A stretch of DNA of 64,000 bases from Anisakis pegreffii (lineage: Eukaryota; Nematoda; Chromadorea; Rhabditida; Anisakidae), in assembly GCA_035041965.1 (NCBI GenBank), contig JAPYMA010000023.1:186001-250000 (forward strand), written 5' to 3'. Of this stretch, positions 1 to 11,500 are shown piece by piece; within the stretch, counting starts at the first letter, position 1; each line of letters opens with the position of its first letter. The notes beneath the pieces are model-generated. The model made no database searches. It worked only from the letters and a program-made list of their open reading frames with translations, and was not told where the DNA came from. Made by a program: the position numbers and the translations under genes.

Positions 1-640
1 ACAACCCAAACCCCAACTACTACCACAACCCAAACCCCAACTACTACCACAACCCAAACCCCAACGACTACCACAACCAAAATCCCAACGACTACCACAA
101 CCCAAACCCCAACTACTACCACAACCCAAACCCCAACGACTACCACAACCAAAATCCCAACTACTACCACAACCCAAACCCCAACTACTACCACAACCCA
201 AACCCCAACTACTACCACAACCCAATACCCAACGACTACCACAGTCCAAACCCCAACTACTACCACAACCCAAGCCCGAACGACTACCACAACCCAAATC
301 CCAACGACTACCATAACCAATGTCCCAATAACTACCACAACCCAAACCCCAACTACTATCACAACCCAAACCCCAACGACTACCACAACTCAAACCCCAA
401 CTACTACCACAGCCCAAACCCCAACTACTACCACAACCCAAGCCCGAACGACTACCACAACCCAAATCCCAACGACTACCATAACCAATGTCCCAATAAC
501 TACCACAACCCAAACCCCAACTACTACCACAACCCGCACCCCAACTACTACCACAACCCAAGCCCGAACGACTACCACAACCCAAATCCTAACGACTACA
601 ACAAACGAAGTCCCAAAAACTACCACAACGGAACTCCCAA
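1..640 (+). repeat. 24-bp coding minisatellite
   Basis: About 26 tandem copies of a 24-bp unit (core acaacccaaaccccaactac plus tacc) encode the mucin repeats. Variants recur as ordered blocks: the run containing the caagcccgaacg unit appears at about 274, 442 and 562, that is at offsets of 168 and 120 bp (7 and 5 units). This shows higher-order duplication of groups of units. Copies after about 600 are degenerate. Confidence 0.85.
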
Positions 641-888
641 AACCTACCACAACCGAATTTTTAACAATAGCGCCCTCATCAATAACCACATCCATCGCAA
701 CCGAAACACCAGTAATTCAAACATCCTCACCACGTTCCGTCTCAGGAGAGTCCTCCGAGATTCCCTCCACTTCAACAAATCCACCAAACCCTCCATTAAC
801 CACATCCAACAGCCATTCTCTCGAAATATCGCTGCTTAATTTCAGTTTCATTATTGCAATATTGTACTTGAACTATGTTAACTTTTAA
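1..888 (+). CDS. Mucin-like Thr/Pro-repeat protein, 3' part, probable GPI anchor
   Basis: Frame 1 is open from the first base to a TAA at 886-888 (295 codons) and its start lies outside the window. Residues 1 to about 200 are tandem 8-residue repeats, mostly TTQTPTTT with variants such as TTKIPTTT, TTQARTTT and ITNVPITT, encoded by a 24-bp DNA unit. Such Thr/Pro tracts are typical of heavily O-glycosylated mucin-like surface or secreted proteins. A Ser/Thr/Pro spacer follows, and the protein ends in a hydrophobic stretch (LEISLLNFSFIIAILYLNY, then VNF) preceded by small residues. That arrangement fits a GPI-attachment signal, although a short transmembrane end is possible. A poly(A) signal AATAAA lies at 919-924. 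The repeat DNA read on the other strand gives a Val-rich ORF that is an artefact. Function beyond surface coat or adhesion cannot be told. Confidence 0.72.
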   Translation, partial: TTQTPTTTTTQTPTTTTTQTPTTTTTKIPTTTTTQTPTTTTTQTPTTTTTKIPTTTTTQTPTTTTTQTPTTTTTQYPTTTTVQTPTTTTTQARTTTTTQIPTTTITNVPITTTTQTPTTITTQTPTTTTTQTPTTTTAQTPTTTTTQARTTTTTQIPTTTITNVPITTTTQTPTTTTTRTPTTTTTQARTTTTTQILTTTTNEVPKTTTTELPKPTTTEFLTIAPSSITTSIATETPVIQTSSPRSVSGESSEIPSTSTNPPNPPLTTSNSHSLEISLLNFSFIIAILYLNYVNF

Positions 889-918
889 TTCAGTATCCAT
901 TTCGAGGAATTGATTAGG

Positions 919-924
919 AATAAA
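919..924 (+). terminator. Poly(A) signal AATAAA of the mucin-like gene
   Basis: A canonical AATAAA lies 31 bases after the TAA stop at 886-888, a plausible distance for a short nematode 3' UTR. Confidence 0.55.
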
Positions 925-3292
925 ATTGTTTCATGATAAAATGGTTAAGCAATCACAACTGAAAGTATTCGGCTACTATTGACATTAGTTTGTCATCTGT
1001 TGTCATAGAAGATGGTGTTTTTTTCTGTCTTTCAAATATGTTCTTTACTGTAGAATCAGACGATTCATTGAAACAGACTTACGCACACGCTAGAATATCC
1101 AAGCGCTCTGATCTGATAATAAAAAATGATTTAGAATGCCAAGACTTCTTTAAAGTGCTTTATACCTACAAACGTGACTGTATGAATGTTCTGTGCTCCC
1201 ATCTTCCTATTCGAGATACCCCAGCATTAACTGAGTGAGATCTCTGAAATAATGATATCGGAATTGCCGAAATTCGCATCCCGACTGCTTCATTCCGGAG
1301 CTTCGTGTGGAAAACCGATTATTCTGAATTTTTTTCGGGAATTTCATTGAGATTCTTATGATCGAACAGTTGAAGGAGTATTATTGATTGAATCGCTTTC
1401 CCGATCTTCAAAATACCGTCGAATCGTTAACAATTACTTCAAAAATCAGGAAGAAGTATTGCAACTATGAGTGAGCTAGCGAGGCTTTCCCATGTCGATC
1501 TGTGCGCAATCCGACCTAAACAATGCATATTCATATTCATCTGTAGTGGAGGGAACTCAACTTATATGGTGTGATTGGAAAGAGCGTTTACAACGAACGT
1601 TACATTCTCTCTCCTTTCTGATTAATAATGAACATGGTGGTTCGAAAAAATATGTTTAAGCATGCCCCGTATCGATATTTCAATAATTTTTGATCCCGGG
1701 ATTATCCCGGGATCAAAAATCGATCACGGGACTGAAAAATCGTCGGAATTTTGCAAACCCTGCTCTGAATTGAATAAGTCGCATTTAGTCATGAACCATC
1801 GATATATCTGCCAAGAGATCAATATCGTTCATCAGAACAACTCTTCTTCGCTCGCGGAGGTAAAATGAGCAGTATCAACGATAAAGTTTTCACGTTTTCA
1901 GTCACCAGATAGTCTGGTAGTCGAATGTGGGACATTTCAGTTGGTAACACATTTGGCATTAAATGACAAATTTTTCAAAACGCGATTTTTGAGCTGCTGT
2001 TATAGAAGAAATTCTGTGTTTATCCGCCCAAGTAAGTAGTGCAATGGAGTGTGAAATGCATTAATGGATTTTGCAGATTGTTAAATGATTTAACAATAAC
2101 TTAAATCACCTGGATTTCATTTACTTCGCACTAATAATTCCAGGTGGAATGTTGTTCGGTAGACAACACATTCAGATGGTGACACTAACAAAATTTACGC
2201 ATCTGGGGAAAACATTCACGAAACACTGAAGTTAATACATTCGAACAGTTATCATGTTGTTGCAAAATTCAGCAGCATTGCAGTCGAATTTGGCTGGATC
2301 ACTGACGTACAAGTCGGCTAATTCTTTACGCAGCGCACATCCAAGCAGAGGTGCAGATAACATCTCAGACAACGCGGTTAGCACTGAAAAGTCATAGATA
2401 CATCATTTCGACACTGATGCTTCGAGAATATTTTCGATGAGTGTTTGACTAGTGAGTGCACGTGCACCGTGCAAAACTGATGGATCCGAGTTCAGCACAA
2501 TGGAATGGGTATTTAGGTGGATTTCACGACTGACTTGGAGGAAAAGTTAGGGAGATTCTCATTTTTCTGCAGACTGTCAGTAATATTTATGTAGAATATG
2601 TATAACCGCTGCAATGTCGAGGTCTTTTATCAGGAGGGGATGGTCACTCATGATTTTTATCAGGAGGGATGGTCTTTCAATCTATGCCTTATGGGCAGCG
2701 TTAATCCGTGGCTGGACATTTGGCCCAATTAACGTTTGACCTGTTGAATTGGATGGTAAGCCTCTGAGGCCACTCAAGATTATTATACTTTTTCATTAAT
2801 GTGTTTTTCGAGTTTTTAAAATCTATTTCCGGAGTAGCTCATTTACTTTATAATTTTTAAATAAGATGTTCATCCCCTTGAAATTAGTGTTCTTCATGGC
2901 ATCAGCTAATTATTTGACTTTTTCATTAAATTAATGACAAATGTGATTCACAGGTTCAGGATCAGACCGAGCACTAGGCCTTAAAAATCTGGTTGTTATT
3001 ACTTTTGGATGATAATTCAAATTCGATAGGTTTTCGGATTTGACTGAATTTCGTTGAACATCGACCAGGAACGAAAACGATAATTTGTTTGGTGGCGTGC
3101 GAAGGACGAACTCATTTACACCACTAAACGAAATGCGTGCGACTGATCAATCAGTTCACGAAAAATCGATCGTGGTTCATTGCCCCTAGAATGACAAGCG
3201 CTTTTGGCCATCACTGAGTTTTGCAATTGTAATACGCCGTTATCCAACTGTGGGCTCTAGTGGTTGTGACATAAAGTCCATTGGCAACGCGT
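925..3292. other. Non-coding stretch between the mucin gene and ABC remnants
   Basis: Only short chance ORFs were seen. It holds one copy of the CCCGGGAT dispersed repeat with a perfect 17-bp hairpin (1611-1761). No other gene or RNA was recognised. Confidence 0.4.
1611..1761 (+). repeat. Dispersed repeat, copy 1, with perfect 17-bp hairpin
   Basis: The stretch starts ctcctttctgattaataatg and ends near ttgcaaaccc. It is closely similar to 11597-11720 in the same orientation and, more loosely, to 10563-10665 in reverse. Inside it, 1686-1702 and 1704-1720 form a perfect inverted repeat around one unpaired base, built on GATCCCGGGAT. It is probably a small non-autonomous element or a palindromic satellite unit. 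No coding capacity was seen. Confidence 0.65.
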
Positions 3293-3911
3293 TCATTTTG
3301 ATGAGGGACTTCTTTTTTTCGTTTTCCTCTCATGAGGTGGAATTTGTTGCAACAATAGGCGGAAAAAATGATTACTGGATGAATATGCTTTTGCATTAAA
3401 TCGAAGAGGTGAACATATTGAGCCTAGCAGTGTGAAGAGAGAGAAAAATGCAATGAATGCTTGAGGATTGTCAACAACGAGATAAAATGAGGTGTTTGCG
3501 GGCATGACTACGTTTTGTCCTCCGCTAGAAGCAAGCCAGTAGGCAGTCTGAAATGACAAGTGTTGTCCTCATATATGTGCATATCATCCATGACGCAGAA
3601 CTATCCGGAACATTATCCATTGGGTGCCATAGGAGCACTACCGGTCGGACGGTAATATTCTAGCACAGGAATTTCATTTCATAGGTGCGGAGATGACGAT
3701 TGATTGCACGAAGATGATGACTTGCAATTTAAATTATTCTCAGCGGCCAGAAGTCTAGATATTTCCGCAGAAAAAAAAAGACGCTGGCTCCGCGATTCAT
3801 CTCAGCACCGGACGGATATCAATTGCGTACGGCTTAAGCGTTAATTGATCAACCCAAAACAGTGCCGTCAGTGATCCACGCAAATATGTGTGCATTACCG
3901 TATATATGCAC
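3293..3911 (-). pseudogene. Extra partial ABCB-type transmembrane domain (two exons)
   Basis: Two exons join in phase on the minus strand. The first is 3911-3854, with acceptor ttttag and donor GG|gttgat; it ends in a hydrophobic run GSLTALFW. The second is 3547-3293, with acceptor catttcag and a TGA at the end; it begins TAYWLASSGGQ. The second contains a long hydrophobic helix followed by a short AKAYSSSNHFFRLL-type segment ending in Pro. This matches the last helix of an ABCB transmembrane domain and the stretch where P-glycoproteins lead into the ATP-binding domain, but here the protein stops within about 15 residues. A possible intracellular-loop piece lies near 4250-4150. It could be the remains of a tandem paralogue of the gene ending at 5549, or extra 3' exons of it. 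Complete upstream exons were not found, so a decayed copy is likely. Confidence 0.4.
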
Positions 3912-4929
3912 CTAAAATGTGAACGCGACATGAATTTGTCGTGATGTATTTCGTGAGGACGGCCATGAACACATGAAGGCTAACTTTCCATGCACTCAAA
4001 TCGGCATCTGTTTATTTCACTTCAGTCTGTGTTTCTGAAGGAAGATTCGAAATCGGGGACTTAGCAGTTAGTACGCTGATCGATCCGAAAGTAGAATAAT
4101 AAGTAAATATTTCCAAACACTCGCATTCCTGACGCTCTCCCCATTAGATGAAAGTTTGGACGATATACCGAAATATTTCCTGACCTATTCTGAACATACG
4201 TACCGTGAGGTGGGAAAGGCAACCAGTTTCTGCCCAATAATTGTGGAATTTGCATGAAAAATATCCTCCACGTTCCATAAATCCAGTCGAGGGCATCGGT
4301 CGACGCATGATGATCACGCATCTCACATTACATCGACTGACAAATCATTCGCACAAAGATCAAGCTTCTAATGAAATACTTCTTGAACAAGCATGCGCTT
4401 GATTCCGCTTTGCACCTATTTGGATTAAGTATAAACAAGTCAATCAGCAGTTTCAAAAATGATAGAAGGATATGAGAACAAATTGGTACTCGCTTATGTT
4501 CGCGTTCTAGCATGCAGCTTGTAAAAAGAGTGCAGTTCGTCCACGGAAAGTTTGCGAGGAAAATGATTGTCCGTAGTTGAAAGACCTTCGTTCATTCATC
4601 ATCAGAAAATAAAATAGGATATATCTACTTGGTTTATCCAACAACTTCTACTTTGTTTTTCCTTCTATAGTCATTTTCTCTTCGTTTTCTTTCACTCTCA
4701 TTTCTTTCACTCTCATTCAGACTGCTTATATGTAAATTTTGCAATCACTTCATTGATATGCCATTACCATCAACGCCAATTATATGTATCCATCACGGTC
4801 AGTTAATTCTCTTTTGGTTATTTTTTTACTTGTTTCGTTGATAATCGTTCTTCCGTCTATTTCTTACTCAATTTGTATTTTCCACGCAGTTTTTCTTCGT
4901 AACTCAATTAATTGCCGTTGGTGTCATCA

Positions 4930-5130
4930 TTCTTTCTACTATTATTACTATTTCTGTTACTAATATTACTGCTATTATTGCTGCTTCTATTATGATTATT
5001 GTTCTTATCATTGTTATTATTATTATTGTTATTGTATTATTATATTATTATCATCACTGTTGTTGTTATTGCAATTATTATTGGATGACTATTGTTATTA
5101 TTATTATTACTACTATGATCTCTGTATTCA
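4930..5130. repeat. TAT/TTA-rich microsatellite
   Basis: An imperfect trinucleotide tract of (TTA)n/(TAT)n/(TTG)n character. Overlapping short ORFs rich in Ile, Val and Tyr are artefacts of it. Similar tracts occur near 32.0, 35.1, 57.8, 58.3 and 63.4 kb. Confidence 0.7.
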
Positions 5131-5548
5131 TTATCCGCACATTACTTCATTCTTGTGCTTCGAGGCGCAGAATTTGTCATACATATCATCTTTTATCTCT
5201 ATATGGGACCTGCTGGATGTGAATCCGAACGTACTTCCTCGAAGAAGATTGCTGATTTAAGCTGTCAATCGACGGATATGAAGATGAAATGATTATGCAC
5301 TGTTTGTTCTTGATTAGTTCATTGGTCAAAGCACATTTTTGATCAAAGCCGTGAAAATCACCAATATTCAGTGTACAGATATTCCATCAATAGATTATGA
5401 GATAATCAACCCCGGGGAATTTCAAAATTAAGGTTAAGGGAACCGCACAACTTTTGAATACTTGGGGCTGATGCTGTCGGACGCCCATGGGACCAAGCGT
5501 CCGTTAAGCCAACTGCCCATGCGAGGAAATGATCTAGTATCGACTGGG

Positions 5549-8500
5549 TCAGTGCATGACCCTTCTTGACGTGGATGGCCTCAAATATATCTTTTTCAGG
5601 ATATGATGCGCTGATGAGCATGATTTAATAAGCAATTTGAAGATTGGTGGTAGAAGAATAGTGTGCTGAATTGTGCCGTACATAGCGATCACACTCCTGA
5701 AATAACGACAATAGTGAATATGCAAATTATTTTCGCATGATAGCGTGATGAAGATCCGTTAAAGAGACAAATTCACTCTTCCAAAATATGAATTCCATGG
5801 ACAAAGCATGAACTTTTCACTGATGGTTGGTTGAATCAATTTGAGGAGCCGACATTTTCTTACTGTTTATCAGCAACAAAAATTCTCGCGATAAACTCCG
5901 AAATCTATCAATTCCACTGTCAAGTGTTTATGCGCGGCTGTTTATTGGTTTGTGACCAGCTCTTCTAATTGAATTTAAGTGCGAATACAATTTCTATTTC
6001 AATTGAAGAATCTGTGGGACAGACACACAATTTTGCTTTTGCTCGAAGGTCGTTTCTAGCGGACAATTAGACCCAGACAAGTGGCATCAATTCGATCTGT
6101 TTTTGCTCGATTGAAGTAGCAGCGTTGCTGTGTGCTGAATGTGACTGAAGAATGTGATTCTATGAAAGCAACATACAGATAAAAAGATCGACGAACTAAC
6201 ATGAATGCTTCATTTGGGTGTTTGTATCCGTTATTCACAATGTATGCGGTCAGTGCGTAGCAAATCGTTTGAATAATAAAACCGCATGTTTGTATCAGTG
6301 AGAAATTTACTGCCATTAGAGCGTTTTCTTTGGCAACGTTTATCGTTTCATCACTCTGCAGATGCACTGCTTTATATAGCATCGGGTACACTCAGTGTGT
6401 TCAGCAGCTCGAATAAAACGCCTACGGAAAACAGTAAAGGATGGGTCTCCGAATGTGGCAAAATTCCTCCATTAAATGAATGAACACGAGTTGTTTTTCC
6501 ATGATAGACCGAGAATAACCTCAGTGAGAGCTGTTAATGAGTTGAATTCACTTGATTTATCTCAGCAGCCGAAGAGCACTAAGCACGGGCGTGAGTTTCA
6601 TACTGACTCCGACTCATTTTGCAAAAAGGATTAATGCGAAATCTATTCATTCGCTAATTTCTCCCCTGGATTTGATCGATTTCAGTCGAGTTTAGATTCA
6701 TCTCGATTTACATTCAGTGATGCAACAGACACTCACCTCAAGAGGAATCCTCGACTTTTCGTGATGAAATTTTGAACGATTGCTTTCACTCATCGAAGAG
6801 ATAATCCGTAGTTGAATAATAAGACAAATTAGCGTGAATCCCGTACCCAATAATGCAACCTGCAATGATACGGTTTCTTCATTACATCACATTTCCGTGA
6901 ATAAGCTTCAACCAAATTCAATCGTTCATCTTACATATAGTACGTATTCAGTTCAAGAGATCAACGACTGACTGTCTCCTTTGAGATAATTGTTGCGTCA
7001 AATTTTGTATCACAACTTCTTTGCAGTGAGTCATAAACAACTTCAGCAGAAAAAGCTTCATTGAGTTTAAGTGAATGTCTTAAACTGGAAGAGGAACTGA
7101 ATGAGTTATTGTTCATGGGAACATAAATGAAAAATTCGGTTACCTCCCAACTAAAAACGAAACCAATGATGATATTCGCAATAATGGATGTTATATGAGA
7201 GATTACTTGCGACAAATAAGGATGGTAGAACTGAAATTTGATAACATTGCTATGAATCACAATTAGAATTAGTCAGTTATTCTGAACTTTCAGTCACAAT
7301 CGGTTGCAGTATTGAGCAATTTTGAATTTTTAAGTCAGTGTATGATGAGTTTTTTAAGACCTCCTTCCATCAAAAGTGCTGAACTAACAAGAAGATTGAA
7401 GCAATATCAAACTGTGATTGAATATTTGTTTAAGTGAACATTAGTTCTGAATGAACGATGCCCATAATGGATAACTTACAGATTTTGCGATATTTGCGTC
7501 GGTTGCATGTTCGTGGACTAACATTCCAACGTCTGCAGTGTCGTACAATGATCCATATCTACTGTGGTGCCGGACAAGGTTGATCCGGAAGCCAACAGAT
7601 ACATGTTCAGTTACTATTCCAGCGAAGAATCCCTGCAAGCGGAATCTACAATAAATGACAACTCATCACCATCTTCTGAACGATTACCCTGAGCGTCCGG
7701 AACATGAACACTTTAATAAATGTCTTTAAGAGGATATTCATTGAATGACTGAATTATTATCCACAATTTCCAATCTTTGCTATGCATTTTGCACGATTTC
7801 ATCCAGGCTCGTCATTACATGACGACTATTGATTCTCATTTCGAGTATTCAGCGTATTTGAAAGTAAATGTTTACCACTGTTTAAGTGTAGTGTTCAAGC
7901 GACCGTTTCATACGGTTAAGTAGAGGTATATCGCATCTTTGATATTAAAAGGAAACAAATTGAATGGCAAGAATGGGAAATGCGATGAAATAATAGAATC
8001 ACTTGTGTACAACAGTTGTTAATTACGATGTCCTCTTAGAAATGATGGTAATAAAAACGAAAGCGTTTCTGACAATACAATAAAGCAGATTTCACGAACC
8101 GAAACGGTTTTTACAACCAGAATGATGAAGCCAACACAAGTGAACATGACCATTGTAACGAACAAACGATGGATCATATCGTGTCTCGGTTCACGCATTG
8201 CCGCGAACACCCGACCCATTAATATGTTGTACGCCGGTAATTCGAGACCATGCAGGATTGCCAGAAATATTCCGAGTGCCTGCAAGAAGCAAATTTCGTT
8301 CGAAACTCAGGTGGAAAATAATTTGATGGAGAAAGAAGTGCTTTTAGTCGGACTGTTATCAGAACTTTTATCCGACTTCAGATCTTCGTGAGATCAAAAA
8401 GGAATAAGGGGCGGCGATAGCGTAGCGGATGTGGCACTGACTATTATGACTAAATACCCAAGATCGATGCCACCTAGGACAACCACACTACCGAGCCCTG

Positions 8501-11500
8501 AATAAATCATGAATTGGTAATCGCGTTGCCGGAAGCATCCGATCACCATCTATCTAAGAGATTAGGCTGTATAACTCGTGGATTGGCCATGAGCTGAAAA
8601 AATCCACCCACAAACTGAATGTACGCAGACTATGCATCTGTTCAAAGGGGATGATAACCAGCATAGCTCAGCGATTACAAATAACCTTCTACAACTAGTG
8701 CTCAGAGTAAGAAGAACCATGAGGTCTAGCCACATAATTCTGCACAAAACGGCTTGATGATTCACAGAGCGCGAAGTGATTCTAGCGTGTATCATATCCT
8801 AATGGCAATGTTGCGGGAGGTTTCATCTCAGTGACCGTCGCCATTGGTCACCTAGCACATTCAACATTTTCGCGATTATTTCCACCATGCATATTCTCAG
8901 ATAGAGTGGTTGGACAACGTGAATCTTCTTCGTGAGCCATATCATTGGCACAGTCTAGCAATAATTTGGAATGGTGGGCTGTAAGCAAAGTCGAATGCTG
9001 ATAATCACGATAAAAATATCGATGAAACACAGTAGCAGAAAACGGAATCAAAAGAATAAATTGAGGAAAACGCAGGTGAAATCAATCGACTGAAGTGATC
9101 TCTTAAGTTCATTATTCGGAAGATGAAGTTAAACTTACAAGCAACAATCTGTCATGACGGTTGTTTTTCAGAACTTTATTCGTACCACTCATAAAAAATC
9201 TGACATTCCGATGCTGATCACTACAATCGCTTTGAGCGGTTGACGAATTCTCTACAATGCTGGCGGCTTTGCTCGATGACAGAACACTATTCTCGTTTGC
9301 ATTTCTCGCCGTTCGGTCAGTTTTAAATGGTTCAGAACGTTTCTGCAATGCTTACTAAATAATAAGAAACTTTTCTGTTCAAACAGACACAGTCAGTTCA
9401 TAAAGACGCTTTTTTCACTCCGAAAGATTCCAATTTGAGCAAATTTCAGAGGAAACATGCGAACTAAAGAATGAAGGTAATCTGTAAAATCAGTCGGTCA
9501 GCCGCCGTCTTTAATTCACTCTCAGTTCAATTGCTGGTGTTTTTCGGAGTCTGAATTGGATCGCAAACTCTGCAGTAGAATAGTTGATCATTTTATACCT
9601 TATCCAGCTCTGAGTCATTCACATTCATAATGAACACTGAGGCAAATAATCCATCGTCAAATGCGCTCCATTGTGAAATTATCGCACCAGCCGTGTTAGC
9701 GACCAGAGTCATTGAGAGTACGGCAATGAATATATTTCCATGTTTCCTTATAATATCCATCTCCAACAAATACCCTCCATATCTGAACTGCCTTTGTTAC
9801 TGCATTAATTTGGTACGCATCATCGGTACACATTAAGCACATAAATTCATTTACACACATATTCTATGCAATCGAACAATATGTGCCTCGTCAAAAAATG
9901 TTGATTCCATAAATTTATTTGGTTGACGTTGCATTGTAGAATCCTTACGCTTCCCTTCGGCACGGCAACATGTTCCTCATATGCCCATAACGATGCTACT
10001 TCTCATCTCTTCTCTTTATACCTTTTTCGAATTTATCATCTATGACATTACGTTGTTTATCTAACGATCTAATCAGAATTTGAATCAAGAGGCAAATGAT
10101 AAAACCCACAGCATGCCACAGCCAACAGCCGTGAAAATAACGAACGTTATAACACCACTATAAAAACCACTCCATGCTTCCTTCATGATACCGTAACGGA
10201 CGGCACTCGACAGCTGATCTGATAACCTCAGTAAATGCTCATCCGTCGAAGCTTGTGTATTGTTCAGCAGAAGTAATTCCTTCTCCATGTGCGCACTTCG
10301 TGCCGCCTTTCCACGCTTGATATCGTTCAGAAGCTGATTCAACTGAAGACTACATCATTTTCCTTTCACCATTGCAATGACGTATCATTTCAGGCTCACT
10401 ATTTGCAACTGGTTTCGAAGAAACAAAAACTTTAACAGTGCGATAATTGGGAGATGAACAGAAGAATGAAATTGCTGAAGAAAGTGAGCACTCAGTGCAT
10501 GCGATCGGTGAATGTAAAGGATAATTCATCGCCAGAAATCTTGTTAAGGATAGGGCAGCAGTAGGGTTTGCACGGGATCCCGGGATCCCGGGAATCCGAG
10601 ATTACAGTTCTGATCCCGATCCTGGGATTTAAGTTTTGAAAAATCCCGGGATTTCGGGATTTGATAAAACAGGTCAATTTGTGTGAATTTTGATAATATA
10701 CCCATCTTGAAGCAAGCCTTAATCATTCCCATCTAATTTATATGCAGTTATCTTTGCTGTTTGCCCTCTATAACTGATATTCAGCTAAGAAAAATAGACG
10801 CAATTTGGACGAATGACATGATCAACGACAGCTCGATGAACTTTTACGTAACATTTCATTGAATATTCAACTGATTATTCTGCTCTTCATTGGTTTATAT
10901 CACCCTCATCTGAATGCATTTCTATGTAATAGACTAACAGAGATCATCACATTTTCTAATAGAAACCAAGAGCAACAAAGTTCAATGAAATCTTGATTTG
11001 TTTCCTCCCACAAGATCTGTTCGGCTTCAATATTCCATCTGTTAATTCAACTGCATGTTCTAAAGACTGCAAGTCTTTTTACTTCGCTATTTGGAAACGT
11101 TTTCATTCGATCGAAATGTACATAATTCTCACTGAGTTCACTCACAAAGAATTCATTGCCGAAGTGAGCAAAGTTGTTCCATTCAAAAGGATCTTAAGCT
11201 TGAATATCAAGTACATTTGCATTGAAAATTCATTGCAGACGTTTTTTCACTTTTTAGATAAACTCTAAACTTTTAATTTTTCCAAAACTCGAATGGTATA
11301 ATTCATGCGATGCATTTTTTTGTAAAAAATCGAAATTTCCGAAATGGCAGAATTCAGTTGATGTTAGTGCTGAGAGAAAATGGAGTTAATGCATTGCAAA
11401 TAAGTGTTTGAGAATGAAGAATTTCATATTCACATGCAATTGTACTGTTATTAGCTTAGACCCGAGGTAACAAGATGCCTTAGCATAGAATATGCAGTAT

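Noticed and set aside
1..640. CRISPR-like array
   Set aside because: Contiguous 24-bp units without unique spacers in an intron-containing eukaryotic setting: a minisatellite.
390..695. Val-rich minus-strand ORF
   Set aside because: It is the antisense reading of the Thr/Pro minisatellite; the plus-strand frame is open throughout and ends in a sensible C-terminus and poly(A) signal.
3500..3540. SSGGQ as an ABC signature motif
   Set aside because: It sits at the start of a membrane-helix exon (WLASSGGQNVV), with no following RQR-IA-AR segment or Walker B, so it is a chance match.
8409..8475. Functional tRNA gene
   Set aside because: No convincing acceptor stem or anticodon arm by eye; kept only as a SINE-like remnant.
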